Positions 15,987-23,401 of a stretch of DNA of 33,543 bases are shown piece by piece. The notes under the pieces are model-generated. The model ran no database searches and was not told the origin of the DNA. It saw nothing but the letters and a program-made list of their open reading frames with translations. The DNA is from Candidatus Agathobaculum merdipullorum (GTDB lineage Bacteria > Bacillota > Clostridia > Oscillospirales > Butyricicoccaceae), in NCBI GenBank assembly GCA_019115185.1, contig DXDZ01000004.1, forward strand, positions 1 to 33,543, written 5' to 3'. The position numbers and the translations under genes are program-made. The number at the start of each line of letters is the position of its first letter. The first letter of the stretch is position 1.

Positions 15987-18053
15987 ATGGACAAATATAT
16001 CGGCAAACTGCTCGGCGGCCGGTATGAGATCATCGATGTGGTCGGTGTGGGCGGCATGGCGGTCGTTTATCGTGCGCGTGATGTGGTGCTCAACCGCTAT
16101 GTCGCCGTCAAGATCCTCAAGGATGAGTATGCCAAGGACCCGGATATCCGCAAGCGGTTCTCGATCGAGTCGCAGGCGGTCGCCAAGCTCAGCCATCATA
16201 ACATTGTATCAGTGTTTGATGTCGGCAGCGAAAACGGCACGGACTATATCGTCATGGAGCTGATCGAGGGCATTACCCTCAAGGAATATTTGCAGAAAAA
16301 GGGCCACTTGGGCTGGCAGGAGTCCGTGTTCTTTGCGGAACAGATCTGCCGCGCGCTCATTCATGCGCATTCCCGCGGCATCATCCATCAGGATATCAAG
16401 CCACAGAATGTCATCATTCTGCGCGACGGCACTGCCAAGCTCACCGACTTCGGTATTGCATCCTTTGCGACCACGCAGGAGACCCGCGTGGTGCAGGAGG
16501 CCATCGGCTCGGTGCATTATATCTCGCCCGAACAGGCGAAAGGCTCTAAGATCGACTACCGGACGGACATCTACTCGCTGGGCGTCGTAATGTACGAAAT
16601 GCTCACCGGCAAGCTGCCGTTTGAAGGCGAAACCGCCTTGCAGGTCGTTATGCAGCACCTCAATGCTGTGCCGCTCGCACCGAGCGAGCTGATGCCCGGC
16701 ATCCCTAAGGGGCTGGATGAGATCGTGATGCACGCGATGTGCGCCAACATCGGCAAGCGCTATGCTTCGGCGGAAGCGCTGTATGCGGATCTGGAGCAGC
16801 TCAAGAACGACGCGCAGATGCGTTTCGGCTATGCCTATACGGATGATGAAACAGGCGAAACGCAGGTCATTGGCCGCGATGTGCAGCGTGCGGCGCGCCG
16901 CACGGCTGCGCAGGAGCAGGCGGCACATGCAGCCGCGCAGCGGCGCGAGACCGCGACCGCGGTGCGCGAGCCGGAGGGCTTTTTTGACCGCTTGGCGGAA
17001 CGACCGGGACTCGCTGCGGGCATCGCGGTCGCAGTCGTGGCCGTGATCGCGCTTGTGGTGGTCGGCCTGTTGATGGCCACGGGCGGCAACGGCGAGGAAA
17101 AGCTGACAGTGCCGTCGCTTGTCGGGCAGACGATCGACGATGTGATGGCCGATTCGACCTATACCGGCCAGTTTACCATGCAGGAAGCCGATCAGCGGCA
17201 GGAATCCGATCGGCCGGTGGGCGAAATTCTGGAACAGGACCCCGAACCGGGCACCAAGGTGACCAAGGGCGCAATCATTACACTGACCGTATCGGCGGGC
17301 GGCGATAATGTCAGCGATACCTATAAGGTGATCGATTTCAAGGACCGCACGCTGGAATATGCGCAGGCTATGCTGGACGAGCATGAAGTCAGCTATCAGA
17401 CGCAGGAGGAATACAGTGACGACATCGAAGCGGGTAAGATCACCCGCACCGACCCCGCTGCCGGCGAGGAGCTGGAAAAAGGCGCGACGCTGACCATCTA
17501 TCTCAGCAAGGGCAAGGAGGAAAAGAAAACCTCGGTGCCCGATCTGTACGGCTTGTCGCAGAGTGCAGCGGAAAAGGCGCTGACGGATAAGGGTCTGGTG
17601 CTTGGCTCGGTTGATCAGGTGGAAAGCTCCGCCTCGGTCGGTACGGTTGTCTGGCAGTCGGTCACCAAAGGAAACGAGGTCAACGAAGGCACGGCAGTCA
17701 ACATTCAGATTTCCAAGGGAAAGAGCGAGCAGCAGACAAAGCCGGAGACTCCGACGGAAGAAGACAAGCCGGAAACTGGCGGTGAAAGCAGCAGCGGCGG
17801 CAGCAGCGATACGCAGGAGCAGCCCACGCAGCCCACGCCGACCACGGGTTCGGCAACCATTCCGGTAGCGCTGCCGGATAGTACGGATATGGCGCATGTG
17901 GTTATCTCGGTGGACGGCGTAGTGCAGTATGACGAGACGCATGAGACCAGTCTGGGCAGCATCTCGGTGCCGCTGACCAGCACGCCCGGACAGCATGAGG
18001 TTACGGTCAGCGTGGACGGTGTGTCCAGCTCGCAGACCTATACTTTCAACTGA
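15987..18053 (+). CDS. prkC: PASTA-domain Ser/Thr protein kinase PrkC
   Basis: A 688-residue transmembrane kinase of the PrkC/Stk1 type, which senses muropeptides or lipid II and regulates cell wall growth. The cytoplasmic kinase domain is at about 10-270 with GVGGMAVVY (20-28), Lys42, and DFG at 154-156. The catalytic loop reads HQDIKPQN (134-141), so the Arg of the usual HRD is Gln. A juxtamembrane Ala/Arg-rich segment (298-330), one membrane helix (342-364) and three PASTA domains (about 372-437, 446-508, 515-578) follow. A Thr/Ser/Glu/Pro-rich linker then leads to an extra ~65-residue beta-type domain at the C-terminus. Confidence 0.96.
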   Translation: MDKYIGKLLGGRYEIIDVVGVGGMAVVYRARDVVLNRYVAVKILKDEYAKDPDIRKRFSIESQAVAKLSHHNIVSVFDVGSENGTDYIVMELIEGITLKEYLQKKGHLGWQESVFFAEQICRALIHAHSRGIIHQDIKPQNVIILRDGTAKLTDFGIASFATTQETRVVQEAIGSVHYISPEQAKGSKIDYRTDIYSLGVVMYEMLTGKLPFEGETALQVVMQHLNAVPLAPSELMPGIPKGLDEIVMHAMCANIGKRYASAEALYADLEQLKNDAQMRFGYAYTDDETGETQVIGRDVQRAARRTAAQEQAAHAAAQRRETATAVREPEGFFDRLAERPGLAAGIAVAVVAVIALVVVGLLMATGGNGEEKLTVPSLVGQTIDDVMADSTYTGQFTMQEADQRQESDRPVGEILEQDPEPGTKVTKGAIITLTVSAGGDNVSDTYKVIDFKDRTLEYAQAMLDEHEVSYQTQEEYSDDIEAGKITRTDPAAGEELEKGATLTIYLSKGKEEKKTSVPDLYGLSQSAAEKALTDKGLVLGSVDQVESSASVGTVVWQSVTKGNEVNEGTAVNIQISKGKSEQQTKPETPTEEDKPETGGESSSGGSSDTQEQPTQPTPTTGSATIPVALPDSTDMAHVVISVDGVVQYDETHETSLGSISVPLTSTPGQHEVTVSVDGVSSSQTYTFN

Positions 18054-18069
18054 TGGAAGGGGCGAAAGT

Positions 18070-18969
18070 TTGATCGAAGGGATCATTCTCAAGGGCATCG
18101 GCGGGTTCTACTATGTGGACACCGCCGAAGGCCTGATCGAGTGCAAGGCGCGCGGGCGTTTCCGCAAAACTGTGGGCAAGCCCATCGTGGGCGACCGCGT
18201 CACGCTCGAAATCCAGCCGGAGGACGGCACGGGCTATCTGCTTGACATTGCGCCGCGCAAAAACAGTCTGGTGCGGCCTGCGGTCGCCAATCTCGACCTG
18301 CTGGTGGCGGTCGCCTCGGCAGCGCCGCCCGTGACCGACCCGTTTTTGATCGACAAGGTAACGGCTATCGCGGTGCACAAGGAGATCGGCGCGTTGGTGG
18401 TCATCAACAAGACCGACGAAGACCCGGGAGACGCGCTGTTTGAAACCTATCGGAAAAGCGGCATTGATGTTCTGCGCGTCAGCGCGCTGACCGGCGCGGG
18501 CATTGACGAACTCAAAGACCGCCTGCGTGGACGGGTGGCCGCGTTTGCGGGCAACTCGGGCGTGGGCAAGTCGAGCGTACTCAACCGCATCGACCCGCAG
18601 TTCGGCGCGGCGGTCGGCGCGATTTCCGACCGCATCGGCCGCGGCAAACATACGACGCGGCATGTCGAGCTGCACCCGATTGAGGGCGGCGGTTACATTG
18701 CGGACACGCCCGGCTTTTCCTCGTTTGAAACCGAGCAGATGGATCTGGTGCTGGCCGAGGATCTGCAATATGCGTTCCCGGAATTTGCGCCGTATATGGG
18801 GCAATGCCAGTTTACCGGCTGCGCACATGTCAAGGAAAAGGGCTGTGCGATACTGGCCGCCGTTGAGGCGGGCGAGATCGCAAAAAGCCGTCACGAAAGC
18901 TATGTCAAACTGTATGACAGCGTAAAGGATTTGAAGCAATTGGAGATTTCCAAGGGCGGCACGCGCTGA
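18070..18969 (+). CDS. rsgA: Small ribosomal subunit biogenesis GTPase RsgA
   Basis: A 299-residue circularly permuted GTPase that helps late 30S maturation. After an N-terminal OB fold, the G motifs occur in permuted order: NKTD (G4, 113-116), GNSGVGKSS (G1, 161-169), DTPGF (G3, 212-216). The C-terminal zinc knuckle uses C246, C251, H253 and C259. The TTG start at 18070 follows GGAAGGGG (18055-18062) and matches the normal length; the open frame upstream lies within prkC. Its stop overlaps the likely CTG start of the thiamine pyrophosphokinase gene. Confidence 0.95.
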   Translation: MIEGIILKGIGGFYYVDTAEGLIECKARGRFRKTVGKPIVGDRVTLEIQPEDGTGYLLDIAPRKNSLVRPAVANLDLLVAVASAAPPVTDPFLIDKVTAIAVHKEIGALVVINKTDEDPGDALFETYRKSGIDVLRVSALTGAGIDELKDRLRGRVAAFAGNSGVGKSSVLNRIDPQFGAAVGAISDRIGRGKHTTRHVELHPIEGGGYIADTPGFSSFETEQMDLVLAEDLQYAFPEFAPYMGQCQFTGCAHVKEKGCAILAAVEAGEIAKSRHESYVKLYDSVKDLKQLEISKGGTR

Positions 18970-19601
18970 TTTTTGCCGCCGCGCCCGAAACCGAATATGG
19001 CTACATCCGCGCGTTTCTGGACAAGCACCCGGACGCGCTGATTGCCTGCGCGGACGGCGGTCTGCGCCATGCGCGTGCGCTTGGGCTGCACCCGGACTTT
19101 ATGATTTCGGACTGTGACTCCATGCCGGAGATTGAAGGAACGGAGATCATCCGGCTCAAACCGGAAAAGGACGATACGGACACGCAGGGCTGCCTGCGCG
19201 AGGTGTTTCGCCGCGGCTGCACCGAGGCGACGCTGGTCTGCGCGACCGGCGGGCGCATCGACCACATGCTGGCCAACCTGTCGCTGCTCGAAGAAGCGTA
19301 TGCGATGGGCGGGCATCTGACCGTGCTCGATCGGCAAAACCGTATCGTTTTGCATGAGGGCGGCTGCCGGAAATTCAAAATGCCGGAAGAGTACCACTAT
19401 TTCTCCCTTGTGCCGCTGGACGCTGCACTGCATGGCGTGACGATTGAAAATGCAAAATACCCGCTGCAAGACGCGACGGTCACGCGCGCAGGCATGGTGA
19501 CCATTTCCAACGAGGCTGCGGCAAACGAGATTGTTACGGTCGAAATTCGGGACGGGCGTGCGCTCGTCATCTTTTCGCGCGACTTTGACCGCGCTTTGTG
19601 A
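18966..19601 (+). CDS. thiN: Thiamine pyrophosphokinase (likely CTG start)
   Basis: A 211-residue enzyme converting thiamine and ATP to thiamine diphosphate. With the start at CTG 18966 the motifs fall as expected: ADGG (29-32), SDCDS (48-52), KDDTD (68-72) and GGRIDH (95-100). No ATG, GTG or TTG lies in frame between the upstream stop at 18915 and the ATG at 19101, and starting at 19101 would delete the ADGG motif. The CTG overlaps the rsgA stop as CTGA, with AAGGGCGG 7 bases upstream. An ATT at 18939 preceded by AAAGGA is the alternative. It is the last gene of the long housekeeping series; rpe, usually between rsgA and thiN, is missing. Confidence 0.85.
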   Translation: MIFAAAPETEYGYIRAFLDKHPDALIACADGGLRHARALGLHPDFMISDCDSMPEIEGTEIIRLKPEKDDTDTQGCLREVFRRGCTEATLVCATGGRIDHMLANLSLLEEAYAMGGHLTVLDRQNRIVLHEGGCRKFKMPEEYHYFSLVPLDAALHGVTIENAKYPLQDATVTRAGMVTISNEAAANEIVTVEIRDGRALVIFSRDFDRAL

Positions 19602-19613
19602 AATATCCACACC

Positions 19614-19639
19614 AAAACCGCCCAAACCGGCGGTTTTTT
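19614..19639 (+). terminator. Rho-independent terminator of the housekeeping series
   Basis: AAAACCGCC (19614-19622) and GGCGGTTTT (19629-19637) pair perfectly over 9 bases around a 6-base loop, with a run of six T at 19634-19639. It lies 12 bases after the thiN stop. Confidence 0.9.
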
Positions 19640-19674
19640 CTATTCTTCTGTTTTGCAGTTTTGCAGGCGCAGAC

Positions 19675-19703
19675 TTGCAAAAAGAAAGCGGCAGGCATAT
19701 AAT
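19675..19703 (+). promoter_or_regulatory. Sigma-A type promoter of the aminotransferase gene
   Basis: TTGCAA (19675-19680), a 17-base spacer and a perfect TATAAT (19698-19703) lie between the thiN terminator and the aminotransferase start, about 35 bases upstream of the GTG. Confidence 0.85.
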
Positions 19704-19738
19704 AAAATCATAGAGAGACGAAAAGGGAGTGCTGAGCA

Positions 19739-20938
19739 GTGGCATTGAAACCGATTTCCAGAATCGCGGCGGGGGTACAGGCATCGACGACGCTTGTCAT
19801 CGACTCGCTGTTCAAGCAGATGAAGGCCGAAGGCAAGGATGTGGTCGGCTTTGGCGCGGGCGAGCCGGATTTTCCGACTCCGGAGCACATCAAGCAGGCC
19901 GGTATTGAGGCAATCGAGAACAACCAGACCCGTTATACGCCGGCAGCTGGTTTGATGGAGCTGCGCGAAGCGGCATGCTACCGGCTGAAAGCCGATTTCG
20001 GTTTGGACTATGAGCCCAAGCAGATCGTCGTGGCTTCGGGCGCGAAGCACTCGGTTTATATCGCACTGATGACGCTGTGCAACCCGGGCGATGAGGTTGT
20101 CATCGCAGCGCCCTACTGGGTCAGCTACTCGGAAATGGTGCAGCAGGCGGGCGCGGTGCCGGTGATCGTGGCGGCGGAAGAAGAGCAGGACTTCAAGATC
20201 ACGGCGGCACAGCTGGAAGCGGCGATCACGGACAAAACCAAGGTGTTTATGCTTAATTCGCCCTGCAACCCGACCGGCATGGTTTATACCCGTGAGGAAC
20301 TGGAAGCCATTGCGGAGGTTTGCTGCCGCAAGAACATCTACGTTATTGCGGATGAAATCTATTGCAATCTGGTTTATGACGACATTGAGTTTGTCTCCTT
20401 CGCATCGCTGAATGAGGACGTCAAAAACCGCACCATCATTGTCAACGGCGTTTCCAAGAGCTACGCCATGACCGGCTGGCGTATCGGTTACAGCGCGTCT
20501 AACCCAGAACTCGCGCGCGTGATGAGCAACTATCTGAGTCATTCCACCTCGGCGCCGTCCACGATTTCGCAGCACGCTGCAATTGTGGCGCTCAAGGGCC
20601 CGCAGGAGGATATGCAGGTGATGAAGCAGGCGTTTGAGGCGCGTCGCGATCATCTGGTGGAGCGCATGAACCGCATTGAGGGCGTTTCCTGTATCAAGCC
20701 GCAGGGCGCGTTCTATGTTATGATGAATATGAAGAACTTCCTCGGCAAAACCATGTATGGCAAAAAGATCGAGAGCGCGGAGGATTTCGCGCAGCTGTTC
20801 CTCGAAAAAGGCTTGGTTGCGACCGTGCCGTGCACCGCGTTTGCCGCGCCGGGTTTTGTCCGCTGGAGCTATGCGACCTCGCTGGCGGAGATCGACAAGG
20901 GTCTCGACCGGCTGGAGGAGTTCATTAAGAACGCATAA
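19739..20938 (+). CDS. Pyridoxal phosphate-dependent aminotransferase, aspartate aminotransferase type
   Basis: A 399-residue class I/II aminotransferase (AAT subgroup I gamma), which most likely moves an amino group between aspartate and 2-oxoglutarate. GAGEPDFPTP (39-48), NSPCNPTG (173-180), ADEIY (204-208) and VSKSYAMTGWRIG with the PLP-binding Lys240 are visible. Substrate range cannot be fixed from sequence; other members act on aromatic or branched amino acids. The GTG start follows GGGAG at 19725-19729. It has its own promoter and terminator, so it is monocistronic. Confidence 0.92.
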   Translation: MALKPISRIAAGVQASTTLVIDSLFKQMKAEGKDVVGFGAGEPDFPTPEHIKQAGIEAIENNQTRYTPAAGLMELREAACYRLKADFGLDYEPKQIVVASGAKHSVYIALMTLCNPGDEVVIAAPYWVSYSEMVQQAGAVPVIVAAEEEQDFKITAAQLEAAITDKTKVFMLNSPCNPTGMVYTREELEAIAEVCCRKNIYVIADEIYCNLVYDDIEFVSFASLNEDVKNRTIIVNGVSKSYAMTGWRIGYSASNPELARVMSNYLSHSTSAPSTISQHAAIVALKGPQEDMQVMKQAFEARRDHLVERMNRIEGVSCIKPQGAFYVMMNMKNFLGKTMYGKKIESAEDFAQLFLEKGLVATVPCTAFAAPGFVRWSYATSLAEIDKGLDRLEEFIKNA

Positions 20939-20956
20939 TAAACAGGTTATAATAAG

Positions 20957-20984
20957 AAGGATGTGCGAAAGCACATCCTTTTTT
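20957..20984 (+). terminator. GAAA-loop terminator between convergent genes
   Basis: A perfect 10-base stem AAGGATGTGC / GCACATCCTT closed by a GAAA tetraloop, followed by T's (20979-20984). It ends the aminotransferase transcript. The convergent acetyltransferase stop is at 20983-20985, so the same hairpin may also serve the minus strand, where the trailing sequence is less T-rich. Confidence 0.9.
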
Positions 20985-21630
20985 ATATGGATAGCGGCGA
21001 GAGCAGCGGCAGCAGCAGCCGGTATTCGGTGAAGTCGCCGCAGGTGTACACCTGCTTGAGCTTGAAGCCGAAATGCAGGTACATCGGCACATTCTCGCGC
21101 GAGAGTGTCTCGAGCGCGATGGCCGGGTACCCTTGCTCGACGGCGTGTTCGATTGCGCCTTCCATCAGCTCACGCGCAATGCCGGTGCCGCGGTAGGGCT
21201 GATCTACCCCAAACTGCGCGATATAATACGGTCGGCCGCAGTAGCGTTTGTACCAGTTTGCGCTGTGCACCGCCATGACCGGGCGCGAGTTGCGCATGAT
21301 CTGCGTCAGCAGGGAGTTGGGAATATCACGCAGGGTGCGGCTGTGACTGAGCGCATACAAAAATTGCCCAATCGGGCCAAAGCGGGACAGGCGGCGCGGA
21401 TCTGCGCCAACAAGCGCGCCCGCGAGCGTGCCGTCCGGTGCGTCGCACACGAAAACGTCTCCGTGCGAAAAGAAATAGCCTTGTCCAAGGCTGAGCACGG
21501 TCGGTCCGATTTTGCGGGCGGTTTCCGGGTCGATACCGGAAAACTGCTGCTGCAATTCCGGTTTATCATAAAACTGGTCGAACATCAACGCGGCCAGCGC
21601 CGCGCATTCTTCCTGACGGGCTTTTCGCAT
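20983..21630 (-). CDS. GNAT family N-acetyltransferase
   Basis: A 215-residue GNAT protein on the minus strand. The acetyl-CoA loop is in VDQPYRGTGIARELM, followed by a typical beta-strand LETLSRENVPMYLHFGF, where the C-terminal Phe-Gly-Phe is common to the family. The substrate is unknown. The start ATG at 21630 (minus) is preceded by AGGAGG; the open frame continues 20 codons further upstream into the promoter region and is not believed. It is the only minus-strand gene I accept here and has its own promoter. Confidence 0.85.
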   Translation of the reverse strand: MRKARQEECAALAALMFDQFYDKPELQQQFSGIDPETARKIGPTVLSLGQGYFFSHGDVFVCDAPDGTLAGALVGADPRRLSRFGPIGQFLYALSHSRTLRDIPNSLLTQIMRNSRPVMAVHSANWYKRYCGRPYYIAQFGVDQPYRGTGIARELMEGAIEHAVEQGYPAIALETLSRENVPMYLHFGFKLKQVYTCGDFTEYRLLLPLLSPLSI

Positions 21631-21661
21631 ATCGCGCACCTCCTGATTGCCTGTTGCCCTG

Positions 21662-21690
21662 ATGATAGCATGTGTTTTGCCGCCCGTCAA
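21662..21690 (-). promoter_or_regulatory. Minus-strand promoter of the GNAT gene
   Basis: Read on the minus strand, TTGACG (21690-21685), 17 bases, then TATCAT (21667-21662). Each hexamer matches consensus at five of six positions, and the -10 lies about 31 bases before the start codon. Confidence 0.8.
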
Positions 21691-21746
21691 GCAGCGGGGC
21701 GCGGCGGCGTGTCAAATACGCGGGCAAAGGGGGACTATTCTTTGTT

Positions 21747-21759
21747 TATTGTTACAATA
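21747..21759. promoter_or_regulatory. Palindrome in the divergent GNAT-purB region
   Basis: TATTGTTACAATA is a perfect 13-base palindrome midway between the two divergent promoters. A second inverted repeat, GCGAAA (21765-21770) with TTTCGC (21779-21784), abuts the purB -35 box. Either may bind a regulator; none is identified. Confidence 0.4.
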
Positions 21760-21784
21760 TATGCGCGAAACAGGGCGATTTCGC

Positions 21785-21813
21785 TTGAAATGCGCGCTGT
21801 GCAGTGTTAAAAT
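21785..21813 (+). promoter_or_regulatory. Promoter of purB
   Basis: TTGAAA (21785-21790), a 17-base spacer and TAAAAT (21808-21813). The implied leader is about 65 bases. I see no riboswitch fold in it. Confidence 0.75.
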
Positions 21814-21886
21814 AAATAAGATGTATCATTGTCTGCCCGTTTGCTGATGCAATCAAATATAAGACGGATTTGAAAGGACGACTGAC

Positions 21887-23317
21887 ATGAATAACGTGTA
21901 CGAAAGCCCGCTGTCCTCGCGCTATGCGTCGGAGGAGATGCTGTATGTGTTCTCCTCGGACATGAAGTTTTCAACCTGGCGCCGCCTGTGGGTGTCGCTG
22001 GCCAAAGCGGAGATGGCGCTCGGCCTGCCCATCACGCAGGAGCAGGTCGATGAGATGGAAGCCCATCTGACCGACATTGACTATGACACCGCGCGCGCCC
22101 GCGAGAAGGAAGTCCGCCATGATGTCATGGCGCACGTGTACACCTTCGGCAAGGCCGCGCCCAAGGCGGCCGGTATCATCCATCTGGGTGCGACCAGCGC
22201 CTATGTCGGGGACAATACCGACATCATCCAGATTCGTGAGGGTCTGCTGCTCGTGCGCAAAAAGCTTGCGGTTGTGCTGGACAAGCTGGCGCGCTTTGCG
22301 GATGCGCACAAGGCGCAGCCGACGCTCGGCTTTACGCACTTCCAGCCCGCGCAGCTGACGACCGTCGGCAAGCGTGCAACGCTCTGGATGAATGAGCTGC
22401 TGATGGATTTGAATGAGGTCGAGTTCCGCATCGAAAACCTGCGCATGCTCGGCTCGAAGGGCACGACTGGCACGCAGGCGTCCTTCATGGAGCTGTTCGA
22501 CGGGGACGAGAGCAAGGTTAAGGAGCTGGAAAAGCGCATTGCGGATGACTTCGGCTTTGCGGGCGTGGTTCCGGTTTCCGGTCAGACCTATTCGCGCAAG
22601 ATCGACGCGCAGACGCTGGCAACCCTCGCCGGTATTGCGGAGTCCGCGTCCAAGTTTGCCACCGATCTGCGTCTGCTTCAGCACCTCAAGGAGATTGAGG
22701 AGCCGTTTGAAAAGCATCAGATCGGCTCGTCCGCGATGCCGTACAAGCGCAATCCGATGCGTTCCGAGCGCATCTGCGCGCTGGCGCGTTACGTCATCTG
22801 CGACAGCCTGAACCCGGCGTTTACCTCCGCGACCCAGTGGTTTGAGCGCACGCTCGATGACTCGGCTAACAAGCGCATTTCCGTGCCGGAGGCTTTCCTT
22901 GCGGTGGATGCGATCCTGAACATTATGATCAACGTGGTTTCCGGTCTGGTGGTTTATCCCAAGGTGATCGAGGCGCATGTGATGAACGAGCTGCCCTTCA
23001 TGGCGACCGAGAACATTATGATGGATGCGGTCAAGCGCGGCGGCAACCGGCAGGAGCTGCATGAGCGCATCCGCGAGCACTCGATGGCGGCCGGCAAGCG
23101 TATCAAGGAAGAGGGGCTGGACAACGATCTGATCGACCGCATCGCGGCTGACCCGATGTTCGGCATGACGCGCGAGCAAATCCTCGAGCATCTCGACCCG
23201 GCGGCATACATCGGCCGCTGCCCGTCGCAGGTGGACGAGTTCCTCAGCGAGTGTGTTCGTCCCGCGATTGCGCCCTATCTGGAGGGAGAAGAGGTTACAG
23301 TGGAGATCAACCTGTAA
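21887..23317 (+). CDS. purB: Adenylosuccinate lyase
   Basis: A 476-residue member of the fumarase/aspartase superfamily that cleaves SAICAR and adenylosuccinate in purine synthesis. HLGATSAYVGDNTD (about 97-110), the TxxQPAQ-like FTHFQPAQLTTVGKR region (about 150-164) and the signature SSAMPYKRNPMRSE (about 281-294) are visible. Length suits the ~475-residue clostridial/animal-like group. The ATG follows AAAGGA at 21873-21878. It is a single gene with its own promoter; no terminator is visible before the secDF promoter. Confidence 0.95.
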   Translation: MNNVYESPLSSRYASEEMLYVFSSDMKFSTWRRLWVSLAKAEMALGLPITQEQVDEMEAHLTDIDYDTARAREKEVRHDVMAHVYTFGKAAPKAAGIIHLGATSAYVGDNTDIIQIREGLLLVRKKLAVVLDKLARFADAHKAQPTLGFTHFQPAQLTTVGKRATLWMNELLMDLNEVEFRIENLRMLGSKGTTGTQASFMELFDGDESKVKELEKRIADDFGFAGVVPVSGQTYSRKIDAQTLATLAGIAESASKFATDLRLLQHLKEIEEPFEKHQIGSSAMPYKRNPMRSERICALARYVICDSLNPAFTSATQWFERTLDDSANKRISVPEAFLAVDAILNIMINVVSGLVVYPKVIEAHVMNELPFMATENIMMDAVKRGGNRQELHERIREHSMAAGKRIKEEGLDNDLIDRIAADPMFGMTREQILEHLDPAAYIGRCPSQVDEFLSECVRPAIAPYLEGEEVTVEINL

Positions 23318-23335
23318 GCGTGCGGCGCGCTGAGG

Positions 23336-23368
23336 TTGACTTTTAAGTAGTTTCGCAGTATACTACTT
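23336..23368 (+). promoter_or_regulatory. Strong secDF promoter with overlapping inverted repeat
   Basis: TTGACT (23336-23341), 17 bases, TATACT (23359-23364). Inside it, AAGTAGT (23345-23351) and ACTACTT (23362-23368) form a perfect 7-base inverted repeat whose right arm covers most of the -10. This is the usual layout of a repressor operator; the regulator is unknown. Confidence 0.8.
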
Positions 23369-23401
23369 TAGCTGTGTAAGAAAACGAAGGAGGCAGAAAA
23401 A

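Noticed and set aside
16209-18098. 629-codon minus-strand frame opposite prkC
   Set aside because: Complement of a clear PASTA kinase; composition is typical of antisense frames.
19640-20974. 444-codon minus-strand frame opposite the aminotransferase
   Set aside because: Antisense of a confident gene with its own promoter and terminator.
21814-21886. Purine riboswitch in the purB leader
   Set aside because: No paired stems or conserved core could be found in the ~70-base leader.
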